Under the pieces are notes generated by a model, which was not told where the DNA came from, ran no database searches, and worked only from the letters and a program-made list of their open reading frames with translations. DNA of 7,579 nucleotides, taken from NCBI GenBank assembly GCA_040758475.1, contig JBFLVN010000186.1, forward strand, positions 1-7,579, given 5' to 3'. Shown in pieces: positions 1-6,714 of this stretch (positions are counted from its first letter, which is position 1; each line of letters opens with the position of its first letter). The translations under genes were made by a program, and so were the position numbers. Origin of the DNA: JBFLVN01 sp040758475. GTDB taxonomy: Bacteria > JAGRBM01.

Positions 1-618
1 GACGGGCCCCCGGAAATTTCCGCCTTTTAGTTGCGGCAGATCCGGGTCCACCGATTCGATGGGACCGGCGCTCCCGAGGCGCTTGTAGACGAGAAAGCCC
101 CGCAGGCCCGCCATCGTCCCGGTCACGGAGAGGGAGAAGCGGATTTCAAAAAGACTCCCGGCGGAAGGCGCGGAGGAAGCTTTCGGAGCGGGCTTGGGCG
201 GTTCGGGGGCCGCCTTTGGGGAAAGGGGCGCCGCGACGGGGGCCCCGCCGGTCACACCCCGGATTTTTTCAAGGAGCGCGGGGGCTTCCTTGGGCGCCCC
301 TTCTTCCGTGCGCGCGTCCACCTGGACCGAAAGCGTGTCGATGGCTTCCACGAGGAGGCCCAGGACTTCGGGGCCGGGCGCCTTGGCCCCCTCCCGGAAT
401 TCCGAAAGCATGTCCTCGACGCCGTGGGCGAGTTCCGAAATTTCGGTGTATTCCATCGCCGCCGCCATCCCCTTGATGGAATGGGCCTGGCGGAAAAGCT
501 GGTCGATCAATTCACGGGAAGCGGGGGAGCTGCGGAGCTGGGCCGCGGCGACGTCCATCTGGCCGAGGTGCTCCCGCGCCTCGTTGACGAACATCGACTT
601 GTATTTGGACATGTCCAT
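1..618 (-). CDS. cheA: Chemotaxis histidine kinase CheA, N-terminal part (3' end beyond window)
   Basis: The frame is open from an ATG at 618 to the left edge, giving 206 residues with no stop; the rest of the gene lies outside the window. Residues 1-105 form an HPt (P1) domain: the phospho-acceptor is His46 in the motif FRQAHSIKGMAAAM, followed by the helix LAHGVEDMLSEFREG. Residues 107-154 are an Ala/Pro/Lys-rich linker. From about residue 155 the pattern FEIRFSLSV, then GLRGFLVYKRL, then SVDPDLPQLKGGNFRG, matches the start of a P2 (CheY-binding) domain. CheA autophosphorylates under receptor/CheW control and passes phosphate to CheY and CheB; the dimerisation, kinase and CheW-like domains should follow to the left. 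The gene starts 77 bases after cheY. An in-frame TGA lies 12 codons upstream, so the start is 618 or the Met at 612. The ribosome site is poor: the nearest purine run, GAGGGA, is about 16 bases away. Confidence 0.93.
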   Translation of the reverse strand, partial: MDMSKYKSMFVNEAREHLGQMDVAAAQLRSSPASRELIDQLFRQAHSIKGMAAAMEYTEISELAHGVEDMLSEFREGAKAPGPEVLGLLVEAIDTLSVQVDARTEEGAPKEAPALLEKIRGVTGGAPVAAPLSPKAAPEPPKPAPKASSAPSAGSLFEIRFSLSVTGTMAGLRGFLVYKRLGSAGPIESVDPDLPQLKGGNFRGPV

Positions 619-695
619 GGGGAGCGTCCGGCGTCCCTCGCGGGGGCGCGGTCAAATCCCTTCAGGACCGGAGCAACGGAGGAAAAACACCCGGG

Positions 696-1064
696 TCAGA
701 GCGCGGCGATCTTTCGAACCACCTCCAACACTTTCTCCGGAGTGAAGGGCTTCACAATAAAATCACTCGCCCCCGCCTCGATCGCCTCCATCACCAAGGA
801 CTCCTGGCCCAGCGCGCTGCACATGACGATCCGGGCCTTGCTGTCCTTGCGGCAGATTTCCTTGACGGCTTCGATCCCGCTCTTGACGGGCATCACGATG
901 TCCATCGTGACGACGTCAGGCTTCAAATCGGCGTACTTGGTGATGGCCTCTTCGCCGTTGGCCGCCTCGCCGATGACCTCGAAATCGCCGTTGGACGAGA
1001 AGATATCGCGGATCATGTTCCGCATAAACACCGCATCGTCCGCGATTAGCACCCGAATGGGCAT
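696..1064 (-). CDS. cheY: Single-domain chemotaxis response regulator CheY
   Basis: A 122-residue receiver domain with no output domain. The expected active-site set is visible: acidic pair Asp9-Asp10, phospho-acceptor Asp55 in VVTMDIVMP, conserved Ser83 (the Thr/Ser position) and Lys105 in the KPF motif. The GIEAVKEI and AIEAGASDFIVKPF stretches are typical of the CheY family. It would take phosphate from CheA and act on the flagellar switch or another motility output; its place between cheW and cheA makes it the cognate CheY rather than an orphan receiver. The ATG at 1064 lies 12 bases after the cheW stop. Its Shine-Dalgarno run (AAGGGGGA, 1071-1078) overlaps the cheW TAA stop, suggesting translational coupling. 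Length is normal for CheY. A stand-alone receiver for a non-flagellar output cannot be excluded. Confidence 0.95.
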   Translation of the reverse strand: MPIRVLIADDAVFMRNMIRDIFSSNGDFEVIGEAANGEEAITKYADLKPDVVTMDIVMPVKSGIEAVKEICRKDSKARIVMCSALGQESLVMEAIEAGASDFIVKPFTPEKVLEVVRKIAAL

Positions 1065-1076
1065 GCAACGTCCCCC

Positions 1077-1544
1077 TTAACGCTCGAACAAACGGTCGAT
1101 CCCCTCCACCAAGGCGGAGGTATTGACCCGCGTAACGACTCCGTCGGGTTCGACGAAAACGGCATCCAGGTACCGTTCCGCCGTGCCCCGGCTTCCGGCC
1201 TCAACCGGCTGCGGGGCGCCCGTCAGGGGCGCTATCCGCTCGACGCGATCGACCTGGAGCGCAAGCCTGAAATCCGCATAGCTCAGGACGATTAGCCGCG
1301 TCAACGCCCCCGTGCCGACGGGTTCCGGCGCCCCGCTCCCCTCGCCCTCCACCTCCGAAAGAAGCACGCCCACGTCGAACACCGGCAGGATGAGTCCCTG
1401 GTGCACGACCACGCCGAGACACGGCGCGGGCGCCTGGGGAACGAACGAGATGGGCTTGGGGTCCAAGACCTCGTCCACGCCGTCGAGGGCGAGGGCGTAG
1501 CGTTCCGTTCCCTCCCTGAAAATGACGCACAAACCGCCTTCCAC
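1077..1544 (-). CDS. cheW: Chemotaxis coupling protein CheW
   Basis: A 155-residue protein spanning one CheW-like (SH3-like double barrel) domain. Diagnostic pieces are the opening strands CVIFREGTERYALALDGVDEVL, here cited as residues 6-27, then the SFVPQAPAPCLGVVVHQGLILPVFDV segment (about 33-58), the LIVLSYADFRLALQVDRVERI segment (about 84-104), and a C-terminal helix ending VEGIDRLFER. CheW is the cytoplasmic adaptor that joins receptor tips to CheA in signalling arrays. The start is GTG at 1544, preceded by AAGGTG (1549-1554) at a 4-base spacing; this ribosome site overlaps the TAA stop of the MCP gene, and the gap between the two genes is 8 bases. An acidic Gly/Glu/Pro-rich insert (residues about 64-80) is longer than in compact CheWs and is probably a surface loop. 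Its fit between MCP and cheY genes supports the call. Confidence 0.9.
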   Translation of the reverse strand: MEGGLCVIFREGTERYALALDGVDEVLDPKPISFVPQAPAPCLGVVVHQGLILPVFDVGVLLSEVEGEGSGAPEPVGTGALTRLIVLSYADFRLALQVDRVERIAPLTGAPQPVEAGSRGTAERYLDAVFVEPDGVVTRVNTSALVEGIDRLFER

Positions 1545-1552
1545 GAAGCACC

Positions 1553-2878
1553 TTAGGCCACGGCTTGCGGCGTTTGCCCTTCGGAAGCCTTGGCCGCATC
1601 CCCCAAGCGGAAACGGCTCGTCGCCGCCCGCAGTTCCTCCGCAAGCTGGGAGAGTTCCTGGGCCGCCGTGGTCATCTCGTTCATGGAGGCCGTCTGTTCG
1701 TTCGTCGAAGCGGAAATCTGCATGGTGAGGGAGGCCGTCTTCTCGGCCACCTTCTGGATTTCCTCGATGGCCCGCAGGACCTGGGAACTCTGCTCCGCCT
1801 GGGCGCGGGAGAGGTCGCTGATACCCTGGGTCTGGATCTGCACTTCCTTGAAGCTCTTGACGATCCCGTCGAGGGAGCCGCCGATGTTCGTGACGTCCGA
1901 ACGGCTCTTTTCGACCGTATCGACGCTCACTTGCATGACTTCGAGGACGCGGCGGCTCTCTTGTTCCACGCCGCCGATCAGTTCCGCCACCTGCTCGGCC
2001 GAACGGGTCGTCGACTCGGCGAGCTTGCGGATTTCATCGGCCACCACGGCGAAACCCCGGCCGTACTCGCCGGCCTTGGCGGCTTCGATCGTCGCGTTCA
2101 AAGAAAGGAGCGTCGTGCGCTGGGCGATGCCGCCGATCACGCCCACGATCTTGCTCACCTGCTTGATCTTGTCGGAAAAGGCGATCATGAGGCGCGAAGA
2201 ATCCTCGACACGCTCGAAGATGGCCCGCATCTTCTCGACGGCCTGATAGGCCAACCGGGAGCTGGACTGGGCCGTCTCGACCGCCTGGGTCGCCCGGTTG
2301 GCGCTCTCCCGGGCGCTCGATTCCGTCTGTTCGGCCGAGTGGACCATCTCCCGCATGCCGGAACTCGTGGTGACGATCAGCTTGTTCTGGGACTCGGCGC
2401 CGCGCGAAATCTCCCCCATCGTGAGGGCGATCTGGTGGGTGGAAGCGCTCATCTCTTCGGTGAGCGTCGAGAGGTTGTAGGCCGATCCGCCGATGCTCTG
2501 ACCCGTGAGCTGGATCTGGCCCACGAGGCGCTGGAGGTTCTTCTGCATCTCCTGGAAAATGGCCCGGAGGTCGTCGACCTCGTCGGTGTACTTCTTCTCC
2601 CGCATGGCGATGACCCGGTCCAGTTCCCCCTGGGAGACCTGCCGGGCCGCTTCCATGAGGCCCCCGAGATCGGCCCGAAGGCCGCGGTTCAGGAACCACC
2701 CCACGCCCCCCGCCACGCCGGCGGCGATGCCGATGACCGCGAGGCTCACGAAAACGGGGTTTTGAATGAGGCCGATCTGAAGAAGGGAAATAATCAGGAG
2801 CGACGTGATGGCGGCGCTCACGAAAAAGAAGACCGTGATCTTCTCGGCGATGCTGAAATGACGGCGCCCTTCGCTCAT
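1553..2878 (-). CDS. Methyl-accepting chemotaxis protein with no periplasmic sensor domain
   Basis: A 441-residue receptor. Two membrane segments lie close together (about residues 14-38 and 42-63) with only a few residues between them, so there is no periplasmic ligand domain. A HAMP domain follows (about 64-118; DEVDDLRAIFQEMQKNLQ). The rest is a long coiled-coil signalling hairpin with its tip at about residues 253-288, including NATIEAAKAGEYGRGFAVVADE. One good methylation-type site is visible at Glu141-Glu142 (STLTEEMSAS), with a looser one near the C-terminus (ASTNEQTAS). There is no CheR/CheB-tethering pentapeptide; the end is GQTPQAVA. At the tip, the usual QTN is RTT and AARAGE is AAKAGE. 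The ATG at 2878 is preferred over a TTG at 2917 because the added 13 residues are not receptor-like and a GGGGAG run (2889-2894) lies 10 bases upstream. It is the first gene of the chemotaxis block and is followed closely by cheW. The stimulus is unknown. Confidence 0.93.
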   Translation of the reverse strand: MSEGRRHFSIAEKITVFFFVSAAITSLLIISLLQIGLIQNPVFVSLAVIGIAAGVAGGVGWFLNRGLRADLGGLMEAARQVSQGELDRVIAMREKKYTDEVDDLRAIFQEMQKNLQRLVGQIQLTGQSIGGSAYNLSTLTEEMSASTHQIALTMGEISRGAESQNKLIVTTSSGMREMVHSAEQTESSARESANRATQAVETAQSSSRLAYQAVEKMRAIFERVEDSSRLMIAFSDKIKQVSKIVGVIGGIAQRTTLLSLNATIEAAKAGEYGRGFAVVADEIRKLAESTTRSAEQVAELIGGVEQESRRVLEVMQVSVDTVEKSRSDVTNIGGSLDGIVKSFKEVQIQTQGISDLSRAQAEQSSQVLRAIEEIQKVAEKTASLTMQISASTNEQTASMNEMTTAAQELSQLAEELRAATSRFRLGDAAKASEGQTPQAVA

Positions 2879-3026
2879 GGGCCCGCTTCTCCCCAGCGGC
2901 GGCGCGTCCCCCAACAATCAAGACCGCCCGCTTCGCCCTTCCCTTGAAGGGCTCTCTGCCTGCGATCCGAGTGACGCGCTATCGCAGGGGAGCTTACTAC
3001 AGGCCCGGGGCGGCGAACAAACCCCT
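2879..3026. other. Gap between importer and chemotaxis blocks
   Basis: This 148-base stretch is the only gap of note in the window. It should hold the end of the importer transcript and/or the promoter of the chemotaxis operon. It contains the inverted repeat annotated separately and a short palindrome, cccttgaaggg (2941-2951). I see no convincing sigma-70, sigma-54 or sigma-28 promoter on the minus strand and no U-tract following a hairpin. No small gene is supported here. Confidence 0.5.
2959..2988. repeat. 8-bp perfect inverted repeat with 14-base spacer
   Basis: The arms are cctgcgat (2959-2966) and atcgcagg (2981-2988). They lie about 40 bases past the stop of the ATPase gene and about 80 bases before the MCP start. 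It could be an RNA hairpin that ends or stabilises the importer transcript, or a two-fold regulator site for the chemotaxis operon. No T-run follows on the minus strand, so a standard intrinsic terminator is not supported. Confidence 0.45.
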
Positions 3027-3860
3027 TTAGCCCCCTTTGGTCCTGCCCAGGTATTCCCGGGCACGGCTGGAGAGGGGTGTTACGAGGAGCCGCCCCGTGA
3101 GGTGGTTCACATCGACGTAGACGTCGGTCTCGAAAACACGGGTCAGGTTCGCGTAGGTGAAGACCTCGGCGGTCGGCCCCGCCGCTTCTACGCGCCCGGC
3201 CCGCAGCAAATAAACACGGTCGCAGTATTCGGCGGCCAGGCTCAAATCGTGGAGGACCGCCAGCACCGCTTTGCCATCCCGGGTAGCCAGTTCCCGTACC
3301 ACGTCGTAGAGCCCCACGGCGTGGCGGATGTCCAAAAAGCTGGCCGGCTCGTCCAGAAGCAGGACGGGGGATTCCTGGGCGAGGGCCCGGGCGAAGACGA
3401 TGCGCTGGCGTTCGCCTGCCGAAAGATCCTGGATCGCGCGGGGCGCAAAATGCCCAGCCCCGCAACGCTCCAGGGCCGCCTTTGCGATGGCCAGGTCGCG
3501 CTCCGATTCGAAGCCCAGGCCTTCGAGATGGGGGTGGCGCCCCATCAAGACCACTTCGAGGGCCGTGAAGGGAAAGCCGAAGTTGGGTTCCTGGGGGACC
3601 ACGGCGACGCGGCGGGCAAGCTCCCGCCGTGGGAGATTTGATACTTCGTCCCCCGAGACGAGGGCGCTTCCCAAATACCTGGAGAGCACGCCGGAGAGGA
3701 TTTTGACCAGGGTGCTCTTTCCCGATCCGTTGGGCCCCACAAGGCCCACGACCTCTCCGGAACGCACTTCGAGCGAGACTTCGTGCAGGGCGCCTTGCCG
3801 CCCGTAAGCGTACGAAACGCTGGAAGCCTCCAGAACGGCCCGCGCCTTAGAAGTTTCCAC
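3027..3860 (-). CDS. btuD: ABC importer ATPase, BtuD/FecE type (probable cobalamin uptake)
   Basis: A 277-residue ABC ATPase with all motifs intact: Walker A GPNGSGKST (42-50), Q-loop Gln90 in VVPQEPN, signature LSAGERQR (146-153), Walker B VLLLDEP (166-172), D-loop SFLD (174-177) and switch His204 in AVLHDLS. The MGRHPHLEGLGFES stretch (106-119) and the AEYCDRVYLLRAGRV segment are typical of the B12/haem/iron-siderophore importer family. It would power the permease encoded just upstream. The start is GTG at 3860 with a GGGGAGGG run (3865-3872) directly upstream; the frame overlaps the end of the permease gene by 14 bases, showing tight co-expression. The C-terminal 60 or so residues extend beyond the core fold, as is common in this family. 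Substrate cannot be read from the ATPase; cobalamin is inferred from the neighbours, with ferric siderophore or haem as the alternatives. Confidence 0.9.
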   Translation of the reverse strand: METSKARAVLEASSVSYAYGRQGALHEVSLEVRSGEVVGLVGPNGSGKSTLVKILSGVLSRYLGSALVSGDEVSNLPRRELARRVAVVPQEPNFGFPFTALEVVLMGRHPHLEGLGFESERDLAIAKAALERCGAGHFAPRAIQDLSAGERQRIVFARALAQESPVLLLDEPASFLDIRHAVGLYDVVRELATRDGKAVLAVLHDLSLAAEYCDRVYLLRAGRVEAAGPTAEVFTYANLTRVFETDVYVDVNHLTGRLLVTPLSSRAREYLGRTKGG

Positions 3861-4872
3861 GGCGCCCTCCCCGGCTCCGGAGAAGATAGAGAAAGAAAGG
3901 CCCCCCCACGAGGGCCGTCACGACGCCGACGGGAAGCTCGTTGGGGGCGGTAATCGTCCGGGCGAACAGATCGGCCAGCACGAGAAACGCCGCGCCGCCG
4001 AAAAATCCAGCGGGAAGGAGAAGGCGGTGATCGGGACCAAGCAAAAGCCGCAGGAGATGGGGGACAACGAGCCCCACGAACCCCACGAGCCCCGCGACTG
4101 AAACGGAGAGGCCCGTGAGGAGCGATCCGAGCAGGAACGTCCGGCGTTTTATCCGTTCCACGTCCACTCCGAGTTGAAGGGCCCCTTCTTCTCCCAAACT
4201 GAGCGCGTTGAAATCGCGGGCCATCGAAAAGAGGGCGAGGGCGGCCAGAAAAGACGCCAGGGCGAGCCCTCCCAAAACCCTGTATCCGAACACCGGCACC
4301 TGCCCCATGAGATAGAAAACGATCGCGTGAAGTTGTTCGAGGGAGGCAAGGCTCTGAATGAAATAGAGAAGCGCGGCGCTAAAGGCGTTGAAAATCGCGC
4401 CGGTGAGAAGGAGCGTGTAGACCGTAAGGCGCCCCCCCACGGTCGCGATCCACTCGATCAGGACAAGCGCCCCGAGAGCCCCTCCGAACGCGAAGGCCGG
4501 AACGGCGATCCGGTCGAAAATCCCCTCTCCTATCCCGAAGCCCAGGAGGAGTGCGACCACTCCGCCGATGCTGGCCCCGCCGGAAACGCCGAGCACGTAG
4601 GGATCGGCGAGCGGATTCCGCAGGAGCGCCTGGAAGGAGATCCCCGCCACGCAGAGGGCGCTTCCCAGGACGGCCGCGAGGAGCACTCGGGGAAGACGCA
4701 CTTCCAGGAGAATGGTCCGGCGAGAAGAATCGGGCCCGAAAAAATCTGACAAGCTCACATCACCCGCGCCCAGGGCGGCGCCGAGCACGAGGGCGCAGGC
4801 GAGCACGGCCAGGAGTACGGCCGTCCAAAGCGCGAGGCGCCCCGCCGAAAGGGGGGCCCGTTCAGCGGCCAC
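3847..4872 (-). CDS. btuC: ABC importer permease, BtuC/FecCD family (probable cobalamin uptake)
   Basis: A 341-residue, very hydrophobic inner-membrane protein of the FecCD/BtuC family, which has about ten membrane helices and works as a homodimer. Family marks are LEVRLPRVLLA (56-66), FQALLRNPLADPYVLGVSGG (80-99), LGEEGALQLGV (227-237, near the ATPase contact region), GFVGLVVPHLLR (264-275) and the end segment NELPVGVVTALVGGPFF. The start is GTG at 4872, chosen because a perfect AGGAGG lies 5 bases upstream; longer in-frame starts to 4953 would add a stretch that is only the out-of-frame end of the preceding gene. It overlaps the lipoprotein gene by 11 bases and the ATPase gene by 14. It would carry substrate handed over by the adjacent lipoprotein. 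Family membership is sure, but the substrate (corrinoid rather than siderophore) is inferred from context. Confidence 0.92.
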   Translation of the reverse strand: MAAERAPLSAGRLALWTAVLLAVLACALVLGAALGAGDVSLSDFFGPDSSRRTILLEVRLPRVLLAAVLGSALCVAGISFQALLRNPLADPYVLGVSGGASIGGVVALLLGFGIGEGIFDRIAVPAFAFGGALGALVLIEWIATVGGRLTVYTLLLTGAIFNAFSAALLYFIQSLASLEQLHAIVFYLMGQVPVFGYRVLGGLALASFLAALALFSMARDFNALSLGEEGALQLGVDVERIKRRTFLLGSLLTGLSVSVAGLVGFVGLVVPHLLRLLLGPDHRLLLPAGFFGGAAFLVLADLFARTITAPNELPVGVVTALVGGPFFLYLLRSRGGRRGNF

Positions 4873-5785
4873 CGTTTCCTCCTGAAAGATCGAAAGGCAA
4901 GAATTCCGAAGGATCGGCTTCGCCGAAAATTTCGGGCTGAACGATTTTTCCAAGCAAAGCGGTCATCTCCGGAAGGCGCATCCCCGGGATCACGAGGCGC
5001 ACGGGTTCAACGTAATACACCCGGCCGCTCTTTACCGCCGGGAGAAACGGGAACTGCCCCCAAAAGCCCAAGGCCCGTCCCCGGATGGCGCCGGGGCGGT
5101 TGTCGGAGGTATCGACGATCACGTCGGGGCGGGATTCGAGGGCGATTTCCATCGAAAGAAGCTGATAGCCCGAAACACCTTCCGCGACCACGTTTTCTCC
5201 CCCTACAGTGCGGATCATTTCGTCCACGTGGGAACCGGGCCCCGCCGCGTAAAGGGGCTCACGCCCCACGACAAAAAGAACCCGCCGGCGCGGGGCGTTG
5301 ATGACCCTCTTTCTCGTCTCTTCAAGCTGGCTCCGGATACGGGTTTCCACCCGGGCCGCCATCTCGTCTTTTCCAAGGAGGGCCCCGACTTTCCGCAGAG
5401 AAGAGAGCACACCCTCGTACGTGTTCGTCTCCAACGTGACGACTTGGACGCCCAGTTCCCGAAGCTTGGCGTGGGTGGGCCCACCCGCCTGCATGGAAGT
5501 CGTGAGCAAAAGGTCCACTCCCAGGGATACAACGAGTTCCACGTTCGGAGCATGGTAGGCGCCGACCTTTGGAAGCCCTGCGGCTTCCGGGGGCCACTGG
5601 ACGAAATCCCCCACCCCCACGAGTTGGCTCGTGGCGCCAAGGGCGTCGAGAATCTCCGCCGCCGCGGGCGCCATGACGACGATCCGGTGGCTGGCGGGCG
5701 GAGAATCACCCTTGGGAGCGGCTTTCTCGCAGGCCAGAAAGCACAGAGCAACCCCAAGGACTGTCCTATATAGATGGGGCTTCAT
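4862..5785 (-). CDS. btuF: Substrate-binding lipoprotein of BtuCDF-type importer
   Basis: A 307-residue type III periplasmic-binding-fold protein. The N-terminus MKPHLYRTVLGVALCFLACE is a short lipoprotein signal peptide; Cys19 is the likely lipid-bearing residue, although Phe at -3 is less usual than Leu. The mature part begins with a Ser/Pro-rich tether, then RIVVMAPAAAEILDALGA (34-51), the typical first strand and helix of this fold, followed by a YHAPNVELVVSLGVDLLL segment and a long linking helix around RIRSQLEETRKRV. It would capture the ligand outside the inner membrane and deliver it to the permease encoded next. The ATG at 5785 overlaps the preceding stop in an ATGA arrangement; no good ribosome site precedes it, so translation probably depends on coupling. 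A longer in-frame extension upstream is rejected because it lies wholly over the preceding gene and would bury the signal peptide. Cobalamin is inferred as ligand. Confidence 0.88.
   Translation of the reverse strand: MKPHLYRTVLGVALCFLACEKAAPKGDSPPASHRIVVMAPAAAEILDALGATSQLVGVGDFVQWPPEAAGLPKVGAYHAPNVELVVSLGVDLLLTTSMQAGGPTHAKLRELGVQVVTLETNTYEGVLSSLRKVGALLGKDEMAARVETRIRSQLEETRKRVINAPRRRVLFVVGREPLYAAGPGSHVDEMIRTVGGENVVAEGVSGYQLLSMEIALESRPDVIVDTSDNRPGAIRGRALGFWGQFPFLPAVKSGRVYYVEPVRLVIPGMRLPEMTALLGKIVQPEIFGEADPSEFLPFDLSGGNGGR
4878..4883 (-). promoter_or_regulatory. Consensus Shine-Dalgarno for the permease gene
   Basis: A perfect AGGAGG on the minus strand, 5 bases before the GTG at 4872 and inside the 3' end of the lipoprotein gene. 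It settles the permease start and suggests the permease can be initiated independently of the overlapping upstream gene. Confidence 0.85.
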
Positions 5786-6714
5786 CCGGACGCTGCGTAG
5801 CGGCGCCAGCCGCGCCCCTCGTGGCCGAAGTTGAAGATTCCCGGGTGGAAAATCTCCGCCAGGATTTCGAGGGATTCGACGAGCCGGGGGCCCGGCCGGT
5901 TGAAGTAATGATGGCCGTCCGTCACGAATACCCGGCCCGCACGGACGGCTCGCAGGTCTTTCCATTCCTTCTTCGAAACGAGAACGCTCAGCTCTTGCCA
6001 AGCTTTTTCAAGTGAAAAACCGCAAGGAAGAACGACGATCGTCTCAGGGTCGAGGGCGAGGAGTTCCTCCCATTTCATCCACGGGGAATGCTCCCCCGCC
6101 CGGCCTACGAGATTTTTCGCCCCGGCCATTTCAACGAGCGTGGGCATCCAGTTGCCGGCCCCCATGAGGGGCTCGATCCATTCGATGCACGCCACGGACG
6201 GCCGCTCGGCAAGATTCGCCGTCTTTTTTGCGATGTCCTCCATGCGCTCCCGGCTGCTTTCGATGAGATCTTCCCCCCGCTTCACGACGTCCAGTGCATT
6301 CGCGACGCGAGAAAAATCCTTGAAGACGTCTTCGAGAGAATTGGGTTCCAGAGAGACGAGCCGGGGCCGCGATTCGAGAAACTCGCAAACGACCTTCTCG
6401 ACGTCTTTCAAACTCACGGCGCACACTTCGCACTGGGATTGGGTGACGACCAGATCGGGCCGCAGATTTTTCAGTTTGTCGGCGTGGACTCTGTAGACGG
6501 AAAGGGCTTGCTCCAGAATGCTCTTTACTTGCCGGTCGATCTCGGCGCTCGTGCCGCCGATCTTGATCTTGGGTTCAGTACAAATGGGAAGATCGGAGAG
6601 TCCCGTGGGGTAATCGCACTCGTGGGACCGCCCCACAAGACCACCTCTGAACCCGAGGGCGCACACGATCTCCGTACTGCTGGGGAGGAGCGAGACGATC
6701 CGGGGAAGGCTCAC
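5782..6714 (-). CDS. BtuF-like cobalamin-binding protein without signal peptide
   Basis: A 310-residue protein of the same broad binding fold (COG0614-like) as its downstream neighbour, but it begins directly with the first strand, MSLPRIVSLLPSSTEIVCAL, leaving no room for a signal peptide. Recognisable family motifs are GRSHECDYP (28-36), TQSQCEVCAVS (91-101), GAGNWMPTLVEMAG (185-198) and DGHHYFNRPGPRLVE (266-280). It has eight cysteines (18, 33, 45, 95, 98, 110, 176, 231), unusual for an exported protein and consistent with a cytosolic location. Such proteins are usually annotated as cobalamin-binding or ABC substrate-binding; the cytosolic role is not known to me. The start is GTG at 6714, forming a GTGA overlap with the stop of the CWC gene, with AAGGG upstream; the longer frame to 6777 is only an overlap of the CWC gene. 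It overlaps the next gene by ATGA. The ligand is inferred. Confidence 0.85.
   Translation of the reverse strand: MSLPRIVSLLPSSTEIVCALGFRGGLVGRSHECDYPTGLSDLPICTEPKIKIGGTSAEIDRQVKSILEQALSVYRVHADKLKNLRPDLVVTQSQCEVCAVSLKDVEKVVCEFLESRPRLVSLEPNSLEDVFKDFSRVANALDVVKRGEDLIESSRERMEDIAKKTANLAERPSVACIEWIEPLMGAGNWMPTLVEMAGAKNLVGRAGEHSPWMKWEELLALDPETIVVLPCGFSLEKAWQELSVLVSKKEWKDLRAVRAGRVFVTDGHHYFNRPGPRLVESLEILAEIFHPGIFNFGHEGRGWRRYAASG

Noticed and set aside
31..1080. 349-codon plus-strand open frame opposite cheA and cheY
   Set aside because: The minus strand encodes a good HPt/P2 CheA and a complete CheY here; the plus frame is Arg/Gly-rich and unrecognisable.
1565..2947. Long open frame of 460 codons on the plus strand opposite the MCP gene
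   Set aside because: It is antisense to a clearly coded receptor; its His/Leu/Gly/Arg-rich composition is typical of a high-GC shadow frame and no domain is recognisable.
2941..2951. Palindrome cccttgaaggg as a terminator hairpin
   Set aside because: The loop would be one base and no T-run follows on either strand; likely chance in GC-rich DNA.
2989..3019. Weak sigma-70-like pair (TTGTTC and TAGTAA, 15-base spacing, minus strand) before the MCP gene
   Set aside because: Both boxes are poor matches and the spacing is too short to support a promoter call.
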